DNA from: Alistipes sp. UBA943
Lineage (GTDB): Bacteria; Bacteroidota; Bacteroidia; Bacteroidales; Rikenellaceae
Length of the DNA stretch: 7,914 bases
NCBI GenBank assembly: GCA_002293345.1
Contig: DBDB01000014.1
Coordinates: 1,433-9,346, forward strand
Direction: 5' to 3'
Both the position numbers and the translations under genes were made by a program. The notes under the pieces were generated by a model. It was not told the origin of the DNA and made no database searches. It saw nothing but the letters and a program-made list of their open reading frames with translations. Numbering within the stretch: the stretch's first letter is position 1; every line of letters begins with the position of its first letter. Of this stretch, positions 1 to 6,522 are shown in pieces.

Positions 1-10
1 AAAGATCTAA
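1..10 (+). pseudogene. Possible 3' tip of a FISUMP-type gene (cut by window start)
   Basis: The first ten bases can be read as the final codons Lys-Ile and a TAA stop, preceded by the A of an Ile codon. The reading rests only on exact identity with 7756-7765, where the same bases end a recognisable FISUMP-type reading frame. If correct, a paralogous surface-protein gene ends here, tail to tail with the helicase gene, with 18 bases between the two stop codons. Whether that gene is intact cannot be seen. It could also be only a copied 3' end or an assembly overlap. Confidence 0.3.
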
Positions 11-23
11 TGTAGGGCGGGAA
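1..23 (+). repeat. 23-bp exact direct repeat, left copy
   Basis: These bases are identical to 7756-7778 and in the same orientation; identity stops at base 24 (A here, G in the other copy). The left edge of the match is unknown because the window starts here. In the right copy the first ten bases are the end of a FISUMP-type frame and the last 13 lie beyond its stop codon, so the repeat probably marks the shared 3' end of a paralogous gene family. Confidence 0.85.
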
Positions 24-28
24 AGAAG

Positions 29-1306
29 TTATCTTCGGGGTGAGCGGCCTCCCTTGCGTCCTTCGCGATGCCCTTCGCCGCCGCCATGACCTCCCTTGCC
101 ATGTCCGCGACCGCGACCGCGGTAGCCACCCTGCGGACGTGGAGGACGTATCGTCGGGTCGTATGCGGGCCCTTCGCCCACGGTCTCAGGAAGCGGCAAC
201 TTCTCGATGTCGCGCTCGATGAACTTCTCGATACGGTTGAACATTCCTTGCTCATGCTCGCTGACAAACGTCACGGCACGTCCCGTGGCACTCGCGCGCG
301 CGGTACGCCCGATCCGGTGGATATAATCCTCCGGATCGCGCGGCACGTCATAGTTGATGACTGTGCCGATATCTGTGATATCGATACCGCGCGCGACGAT
401 ATCAGTAGCTACCAACAGATCAATCTTACCGTTCTTGAAGTCCAGCATCACCTGCTCGCGCTTCTCCTGCTCCAAATCGGAGTGCATCGCCGCGGCATTC
501 AGGTGCATGCGCTTGAAGACATGTGCCATCTCCTTCACCTTCTGTTTCGACGATGAAAAGATGATCGTCTTCGTGCCACTCGGTTCACGGAACATCCAGC
601 GGATGATCTCCGGCTTCTGCTTCTCGTAACAGATATATGCCCCCTGTTCTATCGCCTCATTCGGTTTCGAGATGGCGATATTCACCTCCGCCGGGTTACG
701 CAACACCTGTTTCGCCATCTCACGGATCTTGGGAGGCAGCGTCGCCGAAAACATCAACGTCTGACGCGTCTTCGGCGTGTGTGAAATGATCTGCATAATG
801 TCGTCGAAGAATCCCATGTCGAGCATGCGATCCGCCTCGTCCAGAATCAAATAATCGACCTGTGAAAGATCCGTACGTGAGTTTTGAAGGTGCGAAATGA
901 GGCGTCCCGGAGTGGCGATCACCACCTCGGCACCCATATCGAGTCCCTGTTTCTGGATACTCCACCCCTTCCCGTCGCCACCGCCATAGATCACCGCTGT
1001 CGAGATGGGCATGAAGTACGAAAACCCCTGTAACTGCATGTCGATCTGCTGCGCCAACTCGCGTGTCGGCACAACGATCACCGCCTTGATCGCACTGTCC
1101 GGATTGCCCTCCAACAACAAACGGTTCAACAACGGCAAGGTGTAAGCTGCCGTCTTACCCGTACCGGTCTGCGCACACGCGATCAGGTCGCGTCCCTCCA
1201 AAATCAACGGCATCGTTGCCTCCTGGACAGGTGTCATGTCGCGAAAATTCATCGCCGCGATGCCGTCGAGGACCTCGGGTTCGAAGTCTATTTCGTCAAA
1301 TCTCAT
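29..1306 (-). CDS. DEAD-box ATP-dependent RNA helicase, RhlE-like
   Basis: This 425-residue protein is a complete DEAD-box RNA helicase that would unwind or remodel RNA duplexes in the cytoplasm using ATP. All core motifs are visible in order: Q motif near residues 21-28, Walker A AQTGTGKT (45-52), PTRELA (80-85), TPGR (132-135), DEAD (156-159), SAT (187-189), ARGID in motif V (305-309) and HRIGRTAR (330-337). Two RecA-like domains cover about 1-370. The last ~35 residues form a low-complexity Gly/Arg/His-rich basic tail, typical of RhlE-type enzymes and probably an RNA-binding extension. The start MRFDEIDF sits directly before the Q-motif region and fits the family. It follows miaB on the same strand after 134 bases that contain a strong long-range inverted repeat, so expression may be controlled through its leader. 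The family assignment is firm; the exact paralogue (RhlE, DeaD or CshA group) is not. Confidence 0.95.
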   Translation of the reverse strand: MRFDEIDFEPEVLDGIAAMNFRDMTPVQEATMPLILEGRDLIACAQTGTGKTAAYTLPLLNRLLLEGNPDSAIKAVIVVPTRELAQQIDMQLQGFSYFMPISTAVIYGGGDGKGWSIQKQGLDMGAEVVIATPGRLISHLQNSRTDLSQVDYLILDEADRMLDMGFFDDIMQIISHTPKTRQTLMFSATLPPKIREMAKQVLRNPAEVNIAISKPNEAIEQGAYICYEKQKPEIIRWMFREPSGTKTIIFSSSKQKVKEMAHVFKRMHLNAAAMHSDLEQEKREQVMLDFKNGKIDLLVATDIVARGIDITDIGTVINYDVPRDPEDYIHRIGRTARASATGRAVTFVSEHEQGMFNRIEKFIERDIEKLPLPETVGEGPAYDPTIRPPRPQGGYRGRGRGHGKGGHGGGEGHREGRKGGRSPRR

Positions 1307-1440
1307 TTTTTCGATTTATATGAGGCAGATTTCACCACGCCTCGTTCTTCGTCGGAGGGAGGTACTCCGTGTACATCCCATCCTCCTCCTCACTTCGTTA
1401 TGTCGAAATCTGCTCTCCTAAAATCAAAAAAAACAGACCT
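1307..1440 (-). promoter_or_regulatory. Structured 5' leader / intergenic region before the helicase gene
   Basis: This 134-base gap between miaB and the helicase gene contains no gene. Read on the minus strand, bases 1417-1405 (GAG-A-GCAGATTTC) can pair with 1333-1322 (GAAATCTGC-CTC), giving a 12-bp helix with one bulged A whose inner 9 bp are perfect. It encloses about 71 bases. Inside, 1383-1354 can form a second hairpin: GTAC pairs with GTAC around an ACGGA loop, extended by GGG/CCC and GG/CC pairs with mismatches. The outer helix ends about 16 bases before the helicase ATG. A run of eight T on the minus strand (1433-1426) lies just after miaB, but no GC-rich hairpin precedes it. The pairing is seen; a regulatory role is inferred. 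No clear TTTG/TAnnTTTG promoter was found. Confidence 0.5.
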
Positions 1441-2790
1441 CTATTGAACATTTTTGCGTAAAACTCCTTTTAATGTGGCAGACGAACTGCCTGTCACTTT
1501 GACGGTGGCGTAATCACCCACCCGGACGCCGCCGCGGTCGAACACCACCACCTTATTCTGCGACGTGCGACCATATAACTGTGCATCGCTGCGTTTCGAT
1601 ACGCCCTCCACCAAAATCTCGAACGTCTTTCCGACATCCTTTGCGTTGCTCGCCGCAGACAACTCGTTTTGCAACGCGATGATCTCGCTCAACCGTGCTG
1701 TTTTCACCGGATCCGGGATATCGTCCGGCATCTGTCGCGAGGCCAGCGTACCCGGACGCTCCGAATATTTGAACATGTACGCACTGTCGAATCCCACCTC
1801 GCGCATCAACGACAGTGTCTCTTCATGTTCCTCTTTCGTTTCACCCGAAAATCCGGCAATCAAATCCGTAGAGATGGATGCGTCCGGCAATTTTTTTCTG
1901 ATCTTATCGACAATCTCCAAGTAGTGTTCCCGCGTGTACTTGCGATTCATACGCTCCAACATCCGTGTCGAGCCCGACTGTGCAGGCAGGTGTATCGAAC
2001 GACATATATTCGGCACCTCGGCGATCGTCTCGATCAACTTGTCACTCAGATCCTTCGGGTGTGACGTCGCAAACCGTACCCGCAACAACGGCGAAATTTC
2101 AGCCACGCTCCTCAACAAATCGGGGAAGTCGGGTTTGTACGAATTGACGTTCTGCCCCAACAGTGTCACCTCGCGATAGCCACGATCGAAGAGCTCCCGG
2201 GCCTCGCGTAGAATGGTATGCGGGTCGCGACTCCTCTCACGGCCACGCGTGTAGGGTACCACGCAGTAGGAACAGTAATTGTCACACCCCCGCATGATCG
2301 AAATATAGGCGCCAACACCCTCTTTGCGTACCGGTAAAATCTCGGCATAAGTCTCTTCCGACGAAAGCAGGGTGTTGGCGCCGCCGCCCTGCGCGAGCAG
2401 ACGGGGCAGGTCGCGATACGAGTCCGGTCCCGCCACCACATCCACTGCATCCTCGCCCTGCAAGAGTTCCTCCTTCAAACGTTCGGCCATACAACCGATC
2501 ACACCCACCAACATACCGCGTTTGCGTCTCCTGTAACGGCGTAACTCCACGAGGCGTCCCCAGATGCGCTGCTCGGCGTTGTCGCGGATCGAACACGTGT
2601 TGAGCAACACCACATCGGCATTGTCCAGCGTTTCGGTAGGCACATACCCCTCCCGTTGAAGGATCGACACGACGATCTCCGTGTCGCCCACGTTCATCTG
2701 GCATCCGTACGTCTCGACGTACAAATTTCTACTGGGCTGTAATTGCATCGGCGTCCGGGAAGGGCTTGAATCCTTCGCCATAAGTATCAT
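1441..2790 (-). CDS. miaB: tRNA-2-methylthio-N6-dimethylallyladenosine synthase MiaB
   Basis: MiaB is a radical-SAM methylthiotransferase that adds a methylthio group to i6A37 of tRNAs reading UNN codons, which improves decoding fidelity. The 449-residue protein has the full architecture. The N-terminal UPF0004 domain carries the three auxiliary-cluster cysteines Cys30 (YGCQMN), Cys66 (NTCSIRDNAEQ) and Cys100 (GCMAER). The radical-SAM CxxxCxxC motif is Cys169/173/176 (RGCDNYCSYC). A C-terminal TRAM domain covers about 385-447. NTCSIRDNAEQ and the overall length separate it from RimO and MtaB. The start is uncertain: ATGs at 2790, 2781 and 2748 are in frame. The longest puts the first cysteine at residue 30, which matches my recollection of Bacteroidales homologues, but it overlaps the upstream yitT-like gene by 62 bases; the 2748 start would overlap by 20. 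No Shine-Dalgarno sequence helps. Probably co-transcribed with the yitT-like gene. Confidence 0.96.
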   Translation of the reverse strand: MILMAKDSSPSRTPMQLQPSRNLYVETYGCQMNVGDTEIVVSILQREGYVPTETLDNADVVLLNTCSIRDNAEQRIWGRLVELRRYRRRKRGMLVGVIGCMAERLKEELLQGEDAVDVVAGPDSYRDLPRLLAQGGGANTLLSSEETYAEILPVRKEGVGAYISIMRGCDNYCSYCVVPYTRGRERSRDPHTILREARELFDRGYREVTLLGQNVNSYKPDFPDLLRSVAEISPLLRVRFATSHPKDLSDKLIETIAEVPNICRSIHLPAQSGSTRMLERMNRKYTREHYLEIVDKIRKKLPDASISTDLIAGFSGETKEEHEETLSLMREVGFDSAYMFKYSERPGTLASRQMPDDIPDPVKTARLSEIIALQNELSAASNAKDVGKTFEILVEGVSKRSDAQLYGRTSQNKVVVFDRGGVRVGDYATVKVTGSSSATLKGVLRKNVQ

Positions 2791-3721
2791 ACGCGTCCGT
2801 CACTACGACGAATGCCTTCGGGTCGATCTCTTGAATCTTGCGCTGCACGGCATGTACTTGCTTGCGGTTCACCACCAGGAAGATCATGTCGCGTTCCTTG
2901 TCGGTATACATGCCGCGTGCACGAATGTAGGTCGCACTGCGGTCGAGATCCTCGATGATGAAGCGTTTCAATGCCTCGTGCTCGTTGCTCATCACGAACA
3001 GCAACTTATCGTACGACGCACCGTCCAACATACGGGCGATTACCCGTGACGCCAGGAATATCGTGATCAACGAGTATAGCGACAGCAACCATCCCTGTCC
3101 CTCGCCGCTCGCACTTCCCCATCCCAGTCCGATGACCAGCAATCCGGAAAGTACCACCGTGCAGTCGGCCATGAAGATACCGGTCGAGAACTTGATGCCG
3201 AAGAATTTTTGCAGCAGCATCGCCACAATATCCACCCCGCCCGTCGTAGCCTGTGTACGTACCACCAGCGCGTCACCGATACCGATCACCACGGCTCCCA
3301 TGATGGCCGCCAACAACAGATCGTTCGACAAATTCATCGAACCGCCCAACAGTTGCGACGGATCCAGCGACTGCAACGCCTCCTTGGTCGGATACACCCA
3401 CTTCTCCAATAAGTTCATCCATCCGGGCGTGAAGAGTGCCGCGACGATCGTACGGGCACCGAACTTGCCTCCGAATACGGCGAACACCGAGATCAACAGC
3501 GGCACCTCGAAGAAGTATCCATACGTACCCACTTGCAACTGCGGCCAGATCGTGTGAAGTACCAACCCCGCTCCATAGATTCCTCCCGGCACGATGCCGT
3601 ACGGGTTGGTGAAAAACACCAATCCGGCACCCATCACCATGCAGCCCACTATCAGCTGAAGCCAACTCTTCCACCAACTCCAGGAACCCATCGGTTCCAA
3701 CAATGCCCTTGCGTTTGCCAT
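2729..3721 (-). CDS. YitT family membrane protein with DUF2179 domain
   Basis: The 330-residue protein belongs to the YitT/DUF161 family of bacterial inner-membrane proteins, whose transport or other function is not settled. Hydrophobic segments lie at roughly 20-40, 45-60, 68-88, 134-155, 182-203 and 210-232, with the conserved TTGGVDIVAMLL stretch around 159-170. From about 238 to 312 follows a soluble DUF2179 domain (LLFVMSNEHEALKRFI through YDTYGEGF), a cytoplasmic domain with an ACT-like fold that may bind a ligand. Length and domain order are normal for the family. The start ATG at 3721 gives a short polar N-terminus before the first membrane segment and is the most upstream plausible choice. 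It is divergent from plsY and overlaps the start of miaB, so it is probably the first gene of a yitT-miaB transcript. A joint function with miaB is not evident. Confidence 0.93.
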   Translation of the reverse strand: MANARALLEPMGSWSWWKSWLQLIVGCMVMGAGLVFFTNPYGIVPGGIYGAGLVLHTIWPQLQVGTYGYFFEVPLLISVFAVFGGKFGARTIVAALFTPGWMNLLEKWVYPTKEALQSLDPSQLLGGSMNLSNDLLLAAIMGAVVIGIGDALVVRTQATTGGVDIVAMLLQKFFGIKFSTGIFMADCTVVLSGLLVIGLGWGSASGEGQGWLLSLYSLITIFLASRVIARMLDGASYDKLLFVMSNEHEALKRFIIEDLDRSATYIRARGMYTDKERDMIFLVVNRKQVHAVQRKIQEIDPKAFVVVTDAYDTYGEGFKPFPDADAITAQ

Positions 3722-3775
3722 AATTATTTACGTTTGGTGCGTAAAGGTAGTGATTTTTTTGTACATTCGCGTACT
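3722..3775. promoter_or_regulatory. Divergent intergenic promoter region between yitT-like gene and plsY
   Basis: Only 54 AT-rich bases separate the two divergent starts, so promoters for both sides must lie here or reach into the coding regions. On the plus strand TTTG (3733-3736) and TTTTTTTG (3754-3761, one mismatch to TAnnTTTG) are 17 bases apart, shorter than the usual 19-21. On the minus strand TACCTTTA (3749-3742) is a one-mismatch -7 element without a clear -33 partner. Both are weak matches to the Bacteroides consensus. No ribosome-binding site is recognisable before either start. Confidence 0.35.
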
Positions 3776-4435
3776 ATGACTCTACTCACCTATGTACTTA
3801 TTGGCGCCCTGATGATCGCGGCCTATCTGTTGGGATCCATCCCGAGCGCCGTGTGGATCGGCAAAAAATATTACGGCGTCGATATTCGTGAACATGGCTC
3901 CAAAAATGCCGGTACGACGAACATGCTCCGTGTGCTCGGGAGGCGTGCCGCGCTGCCCGTCTTCATCCTCGACTTCCTCAAAGGATTCGTCGCCGTGGAA
4001 CTCGTGCGGCTGCTCAATTACGACCCCACGCTGTCGGACACCTGCCTGATCGACATACAGATCGGTGCCATCATCGCGGCCGTCATCGGACACATGTTCC
4101 CCGTGTTCGCCAACTTTCGCGGTGGTAAGGGCGTCGCAACTCTCGTCGGGGCCGTAACGGGTATCTATCCTCCCGCGGCACTATTGTGTTTCGCCGTGTG
4201 GTGCGGCGTGCTGATGATAACCCACTATGTATCCCTCTCGTCGCTCGTCGCGGGGTGCTGTTTCCCGGTGTTCGTACTCCTGTCGCCGCGCATGAACGAC
4301 TCCGTGCCCTTCATCGTCTTCTCGTTCGTCGTCACGGCACTGCTCCTCTACACGCACCGTAAAAATATTACCCGGCTACGCAACGGCACCGAGAGCAAAA
4401 CCTACATCTGGCGCGTCCGGGAACCCAAATCATAG
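3776..4435 (+). CDS. plsY: Acyl-phosphate:glycerol-3-phosphate acyltransferase PlsY
   Basis: PlsY is an integral inner-membrane enzyme that transfers an acyl group from acyl-phosphate (made by PlsX) to position 1 of glycerol-3-phosphate, the first committed step of phospholipid synthesis in most bacteria. The 219-residue protein shows its three signature regions: SIPSAVWIGKK followed by GSKNAGTTN (41-49), GHMFPVFANFRGGKGVAT (105-122), and a C-terminal KNITRLRNGTE (196-206). Several membrane segments are visible (about 3-22, 58-75, 95-113, 131-150, 155-170, 178-192). The frame is open upstream to 3533, but that part is antisense to the yitT-like gene and polar. The ATG at 3776 begins a standard PlsY N-terminus (MTLLTYVLIGALMIAAYLLGS). 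The gene ends 3 bases before the sensor kinase gene, so the two are almost certainly co-transcribed. Confidence 0.95.
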   Translation: MTLLTYVLIGALMIAAYLLGSIPSAVWIGKKYYGVDIREHGSKNAGTTNMLRVLGRRAALPVFILDFLKGFVAVELVRLLNYDPTLSDTCLIDIQIGAIIAAVIGHMFPVFANFRGGKGVATLVGAVTGIYPPAALLCFAVWCGVLMITHYVSLSSLVAGCCFPVFVLLSPRMNDSVPFIVFSFVVTALLLYTHRKNITRLRNGTESKTYIWRVREPKS

Positions 4436-4438
4436 CAC

Positions 4439-5461
4439 ATGGGATTGAAGTTCAGAGAACGGCAACGTATAGGTGAAAACCTGCTCTACCTGATGGTGTG
4501 GGTGGTGATCCTACTCGTGCCGGCACTGAACGCGTTCATGCTGGACGGCACGAACCCCGAGTGGGAGCACGTCTTCACCGCCTGGAAACGCATCGCGCCG
4601 TACCTGCTCATCTTCCTGATACACAACGAGTTGATCGCTCCGAAACTACTGATTCGCGAGCATCGGTACATCAGTTATTTGGTGATCAACATCCTCACCA
4701 CGGCCCTCGTCTTCGCCATCGCGATGCTCGCGGGAGGCGATCTGTTCACCGACCTGCCGCTCTACTCGAACCTGCTGTTGGGTTTCTCGATGAATAGCGT
4801 CAATGCAGCTATCAAGCTCCTCTACCGCTCCCTGAGTGACGAACAGCAGATGGAGGCCCTGCGGCGGCGCAACCTCCAAGCGGAAATGGATTATCTGAAA
4901 TACCAGATCAATCCCCACTTCTTCATGAATACGCTGAACAACATCCACGCCCTGATAGAGATCGACACGTCGCGTGCCCAGAGTGCCGTCATAGACCTGT
5001 CGCGCATGATGCGTCACATTCTCTACGACTCCGGCACACAATCCATCCCGTTGCACCGGGAGGTGGAGTTCATCCAGAACTACATAGATTTGATGCGGTT
5101 GCGATACGACTCGTCCGTCGATATCCGGTTCGACTATCCGGCACGGCTGCCGCAAAAACCCGTCATCCCGCCCCTGATGCTGGTCGTGTTTGTCGAAAAT
5201 GCGTTCAAACATGGCGTCAGCTACACCCGTCCGTCGTTCATCCACATCAAATTGAGCTATCGCGACGGTATGCTCACCGTGTCGGTCAAAAATTCGCGAC
5301 ACGGGTGCGGATCGTTGGCCGGTGGCGGTATCGGACTCGAAAATGTACGCAAACGTCTCGAATTGATCTATGAACGGGGGTATACGTTGCGTGTCGATGA
5401 GTCGAAACCCGACGTGTACAGCGTACTGCTCAAAATTCCAACCAAAATTCCAACCCCATGA
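4439..5461 (+). CDS. LytS/YehU-type sensor histidine kinase
   Basis: This 340-residue protein is a membrane histidine kinase of the His_kinase (PF06580) plus HATPase_c type, which phosphorylates LytTR-family regulators. About four membrane segments fill the N-terminal 130 residues (roughly 16-34, 53-68, 78-98, 106-127), with almost no extracytoplasmic loop, so the sensed signal may lie in or near the membrane. A short linker (about 132-150) leads to the phospho-acceptor region KYQINPHFFMNTLNNIH, with His160 the expected phosphorylation site. The ATP-binding part has the N box FVENAFKHG (251-259) and G box GGGIGLENVRKRL (295-307). The C-terminus KIPTKIPTP comes from an exact 12-base tandem duplication. 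It begins 3 bases after plsY, and its stop overlaps the response regulator start as ATGA. The partner regulator is clear; the stimulus is unknown. Confidence 0.94.
   Translation: MGLKFRERQRIGENLLYLMVWVVILLVPALNAFMLDGTNPEWEHVFTAWKRIAPYLLIFLIHNELIAPKLLIREHRYISYLVINILTTALVFAIAMLAGGDLFTDLPLYSNLLLGFSMNSVNAAIKLLYRSLSDEQQMEALRRRNLQAEMDYLKYQINPHFFMNTLNNIHALIEIDTSRAQSAVIDLSRMMRHILYDSGTQSIPLHREVEFIQNYIDLMRLRYDSSVDIRFDYPARLPQKPVIPPLMLVVFVENAFKHGVSYTRPSFIHIKLSYRDGMLTVSVKNSRHGCGSLAGGGIGLENVRKRLELIYERGYTLRVDESKPDVYSVLLKIPTKIPTP
5432..5455 (+). repeat. 12-bp perfect tandem duplication at kinase 3' end
   Basis: The 12 bases AAAATTCCAACC occur twice in direct succession (5432-5443 and 5444-5455), encoding Lys-Ile-Pro-Thr twice at the kinase C-terminus. 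Being a multiple of three, the duplication keeps the frame and the ATGA overlap with the next gene. It looks like a replication-slippage event and adds four residues beyond the ATPase domain. Confidence 0.9.
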
Positions 5462-6174
5462 TCCGTTGCATCGCCATAGACGACGAACCCCTCGCATTGC
5501 GACAGCTGCAAGGCTATATCTCACGCACGGATTTCCTGCATCTCGAACGATCTTTCACGTCGGCCGTCGAGGCACGCCATTTTCTGGAAGCTAATCCCGT
5601 CGACCTGATGTTCGTCGATGTCGATATGCCGGATGTGAACGGGTTGGATTTCGTACGGTCATTGGACTCCGAAGGGAGGATGGTGATCTTCACCACCGCC
5701 TATGCCGAATATGCCGTCGAGGGGTTCAAACTCAGTGCGGTGGATTACCTGCTCAAACCGTTCAGTTTCTCGGAGTTCAGTCGCGCGGCCACGAAAGCGA
5801 AAACCATATACGAACTATTCCACCGCGAGGAGAAGCCCGACAAGGGGCCGTTGCTCGAGATACGTGCCGACCACAAAAACGTGTTTGTCCATCCGGGCGA
5901 CGTCGTCTATGTCGAGAGCGAAGGGGAGTACGTGCGGCTGCACCTCGATAACGGCACCAAACTCACCACCCATTTCCGGCTCAAAAACATGGAGGAGTTG
6001 CTGCCCCGAGAGCAATTCATGCGGGTACATCGCGGGTATATCGTCAATATGGAACGAATCCAGAGTTTCGGGAAGAAACAGATCGTCATCGCGGGAGAGG
6101 AGATCCCGATCGGAGATAGTTATCGCGGGGCGTTCTCACGGGCCATGAAGGGAAACTCCCGCAAAGGCGTATAA
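5458..6174 (+). CDS. LytTR-family response regulator
   Basis: This 238-residue transcription factor is the expected partner of the preceding kinase. Residues 1-120 form a receiver domain: acidic pair Asp8/Asp9, probable phospho-acceptor Asp54 in FVDVDMP, Thr79/Thr80 in IFTTAY and the conserved Lys100 in LLKPF. Residues about 133-235 form a LytTR DNA-binding domain (VVYVESEGEYVRLHL, then FMRVHRGYIVNMERI), which binds pairs of short direct repeats. Length and layout are typical of LytR/AlgR/BtsR-type regulators. The start ATG overlaps the kinase stop (ATGA), indicating translational coupling. The last 55 bases overlap the 3' end of the convergent HsdR-N-like gene. Targets are unknown; plsY or the neighbouring secreted-protein gene are possible but not shown. 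Confidence 0.95.
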   Translation: MIRCIAIDDEPLALRQLQGYISRTDFLHLERSFTSAVEARHFLEANPVDLMFVDVDMPDVNGLDFVRSLDSEGRMVIFTTAYAEYAVEGFKLSAVDYLLKPFSFSEFSRAATKAKTIYELFHREEKPDKGPLLEIRADHKNVFVHPGDVVYVESEGEYVRLHLDNGTKLTTHFRLKNMEELLPREQFMRVHRGYIVNMERIQSFGKKQIVIAGEEIPIGDSYRGAFSRAMKGNSRKGV

Positions 6175-6500
6175 CGTCCATCCGTAAACTCATAACAGAA
6201 ATGCTTGTCGCCATTGGTCAACATCAGATATCGTGCCCTCAGGATCGCGTTGTAACGCACCGCCTGATCCAGTGTGCTCTGTGCGATCGGGATACGCGGC
6301 GCCTTGCACTCGGCCAACAGCAACGGTTCGCCCGTGTCGCCATATACCACCACATCGGCACGCTGGGGCTGACCGTTCAACAGCACCGGGTGCTCCAACA
6401 CGATACGTTGGCGGTGGATGCCACACTGGTCGACCAGAAACCGGATCAGGTTCTGACGCACACGCTCTTCGGGACGCTCGGTATGGGTCTTCTTTGCCAT
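6120..6500 (-). CDS. Small PD-(D/E)XK protein, type I restriction HsdR N-terminal-like
   Basis: This 126-residue protein resembles the stand-alone 'type I restriction enzyme R protein N-terminus' family (HSDR_N_2, PF13588) common in Bacteroidota. It carries the nuclease-fold signature: Glu36, Asp49 (QRADVVVYG), then Glu64-Cys-Lys66 (LLLAECKAP), followed by the family's YNAILRARYLMLTNG stretch. No helicase motor, HsdM or HsdS is nearby, so it is not part of a restriction system in this window; the actual role of these orphan proteins is not established. The frame is open upstream to 6860, but that part is antisense to the GH2-like gene, and the ATG at 6500 starts right before the conserved PEERVRQNLIRFL helix. 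Its last ~18 codons overlap the response regulator. Its start lies 22 bases from the divergent GH2-like gene. Confidence 0.85.
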   Translation of the reverse strand: MAKKTHTERPEERVRQNLIRFLVDQCGIHRQRIVLEHPVLLNGQPQRADVVVYGDTGEPLLLAECKAPRIPIAQSTLDQAVRYNAILRARYLMLTNGDKHFCYEFTDGRYTPLREFPFMARENAPR

Positions 6501-6522
6501 CGAAAATTTAACGCATAAAGAT
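6501..6522. promoter_or_regulatory. Very short divergent intergenic region (22 bp)
   Basis: Only 22 AT-rich bases separate the divergent starts of the HsdR-N-like and GH2-like genes. On the minus strand TAAATTTT (6510-6503) matches the Bacteroides -7 element TAnnTTTG in all but its last base, but it would give an almost leaderless message. The promoter for the plus-strand gene must overlap the coding region of the HsdR-N-like gene. No ribosome-binding site is evident on either side. Confidence 0.25.

Noticed and set aside
1426..1433. Run of eight T (minus strand) after miaB as an intrinsic terminator
   Set aside because: No GC-rich hairpin precedes it; it may simply be part of the AT-rich spacer.
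2955..3557. A 200-codon open frame antisense to the yitT-like gene
   Set aside because: Shadow frame of a well-conserved membrane protein; no domain or signal recognised.
3533..3775. An 81-codon N-terminal extension of the plsY frame
   Set aside because: It is antisense to the yitT-like coding region, polar and unlike PlsY; the ATG at 3776 starts a normal PlsY N-terminus.
4646..5524. A 292-codon open frame antisense to the sensor kinase
   Set aside because: Its composition is that of a reverse-frame shadow (rich in Arg, Asp, Val, His), with no recognisable domain, and the opposite strand holds a complete kinase.
6120..6500. A restriction-modification or defence system
   Set aside because: Only the HsdR-N-like domain is present; no methylase, specificity or motor genes are found in the window.
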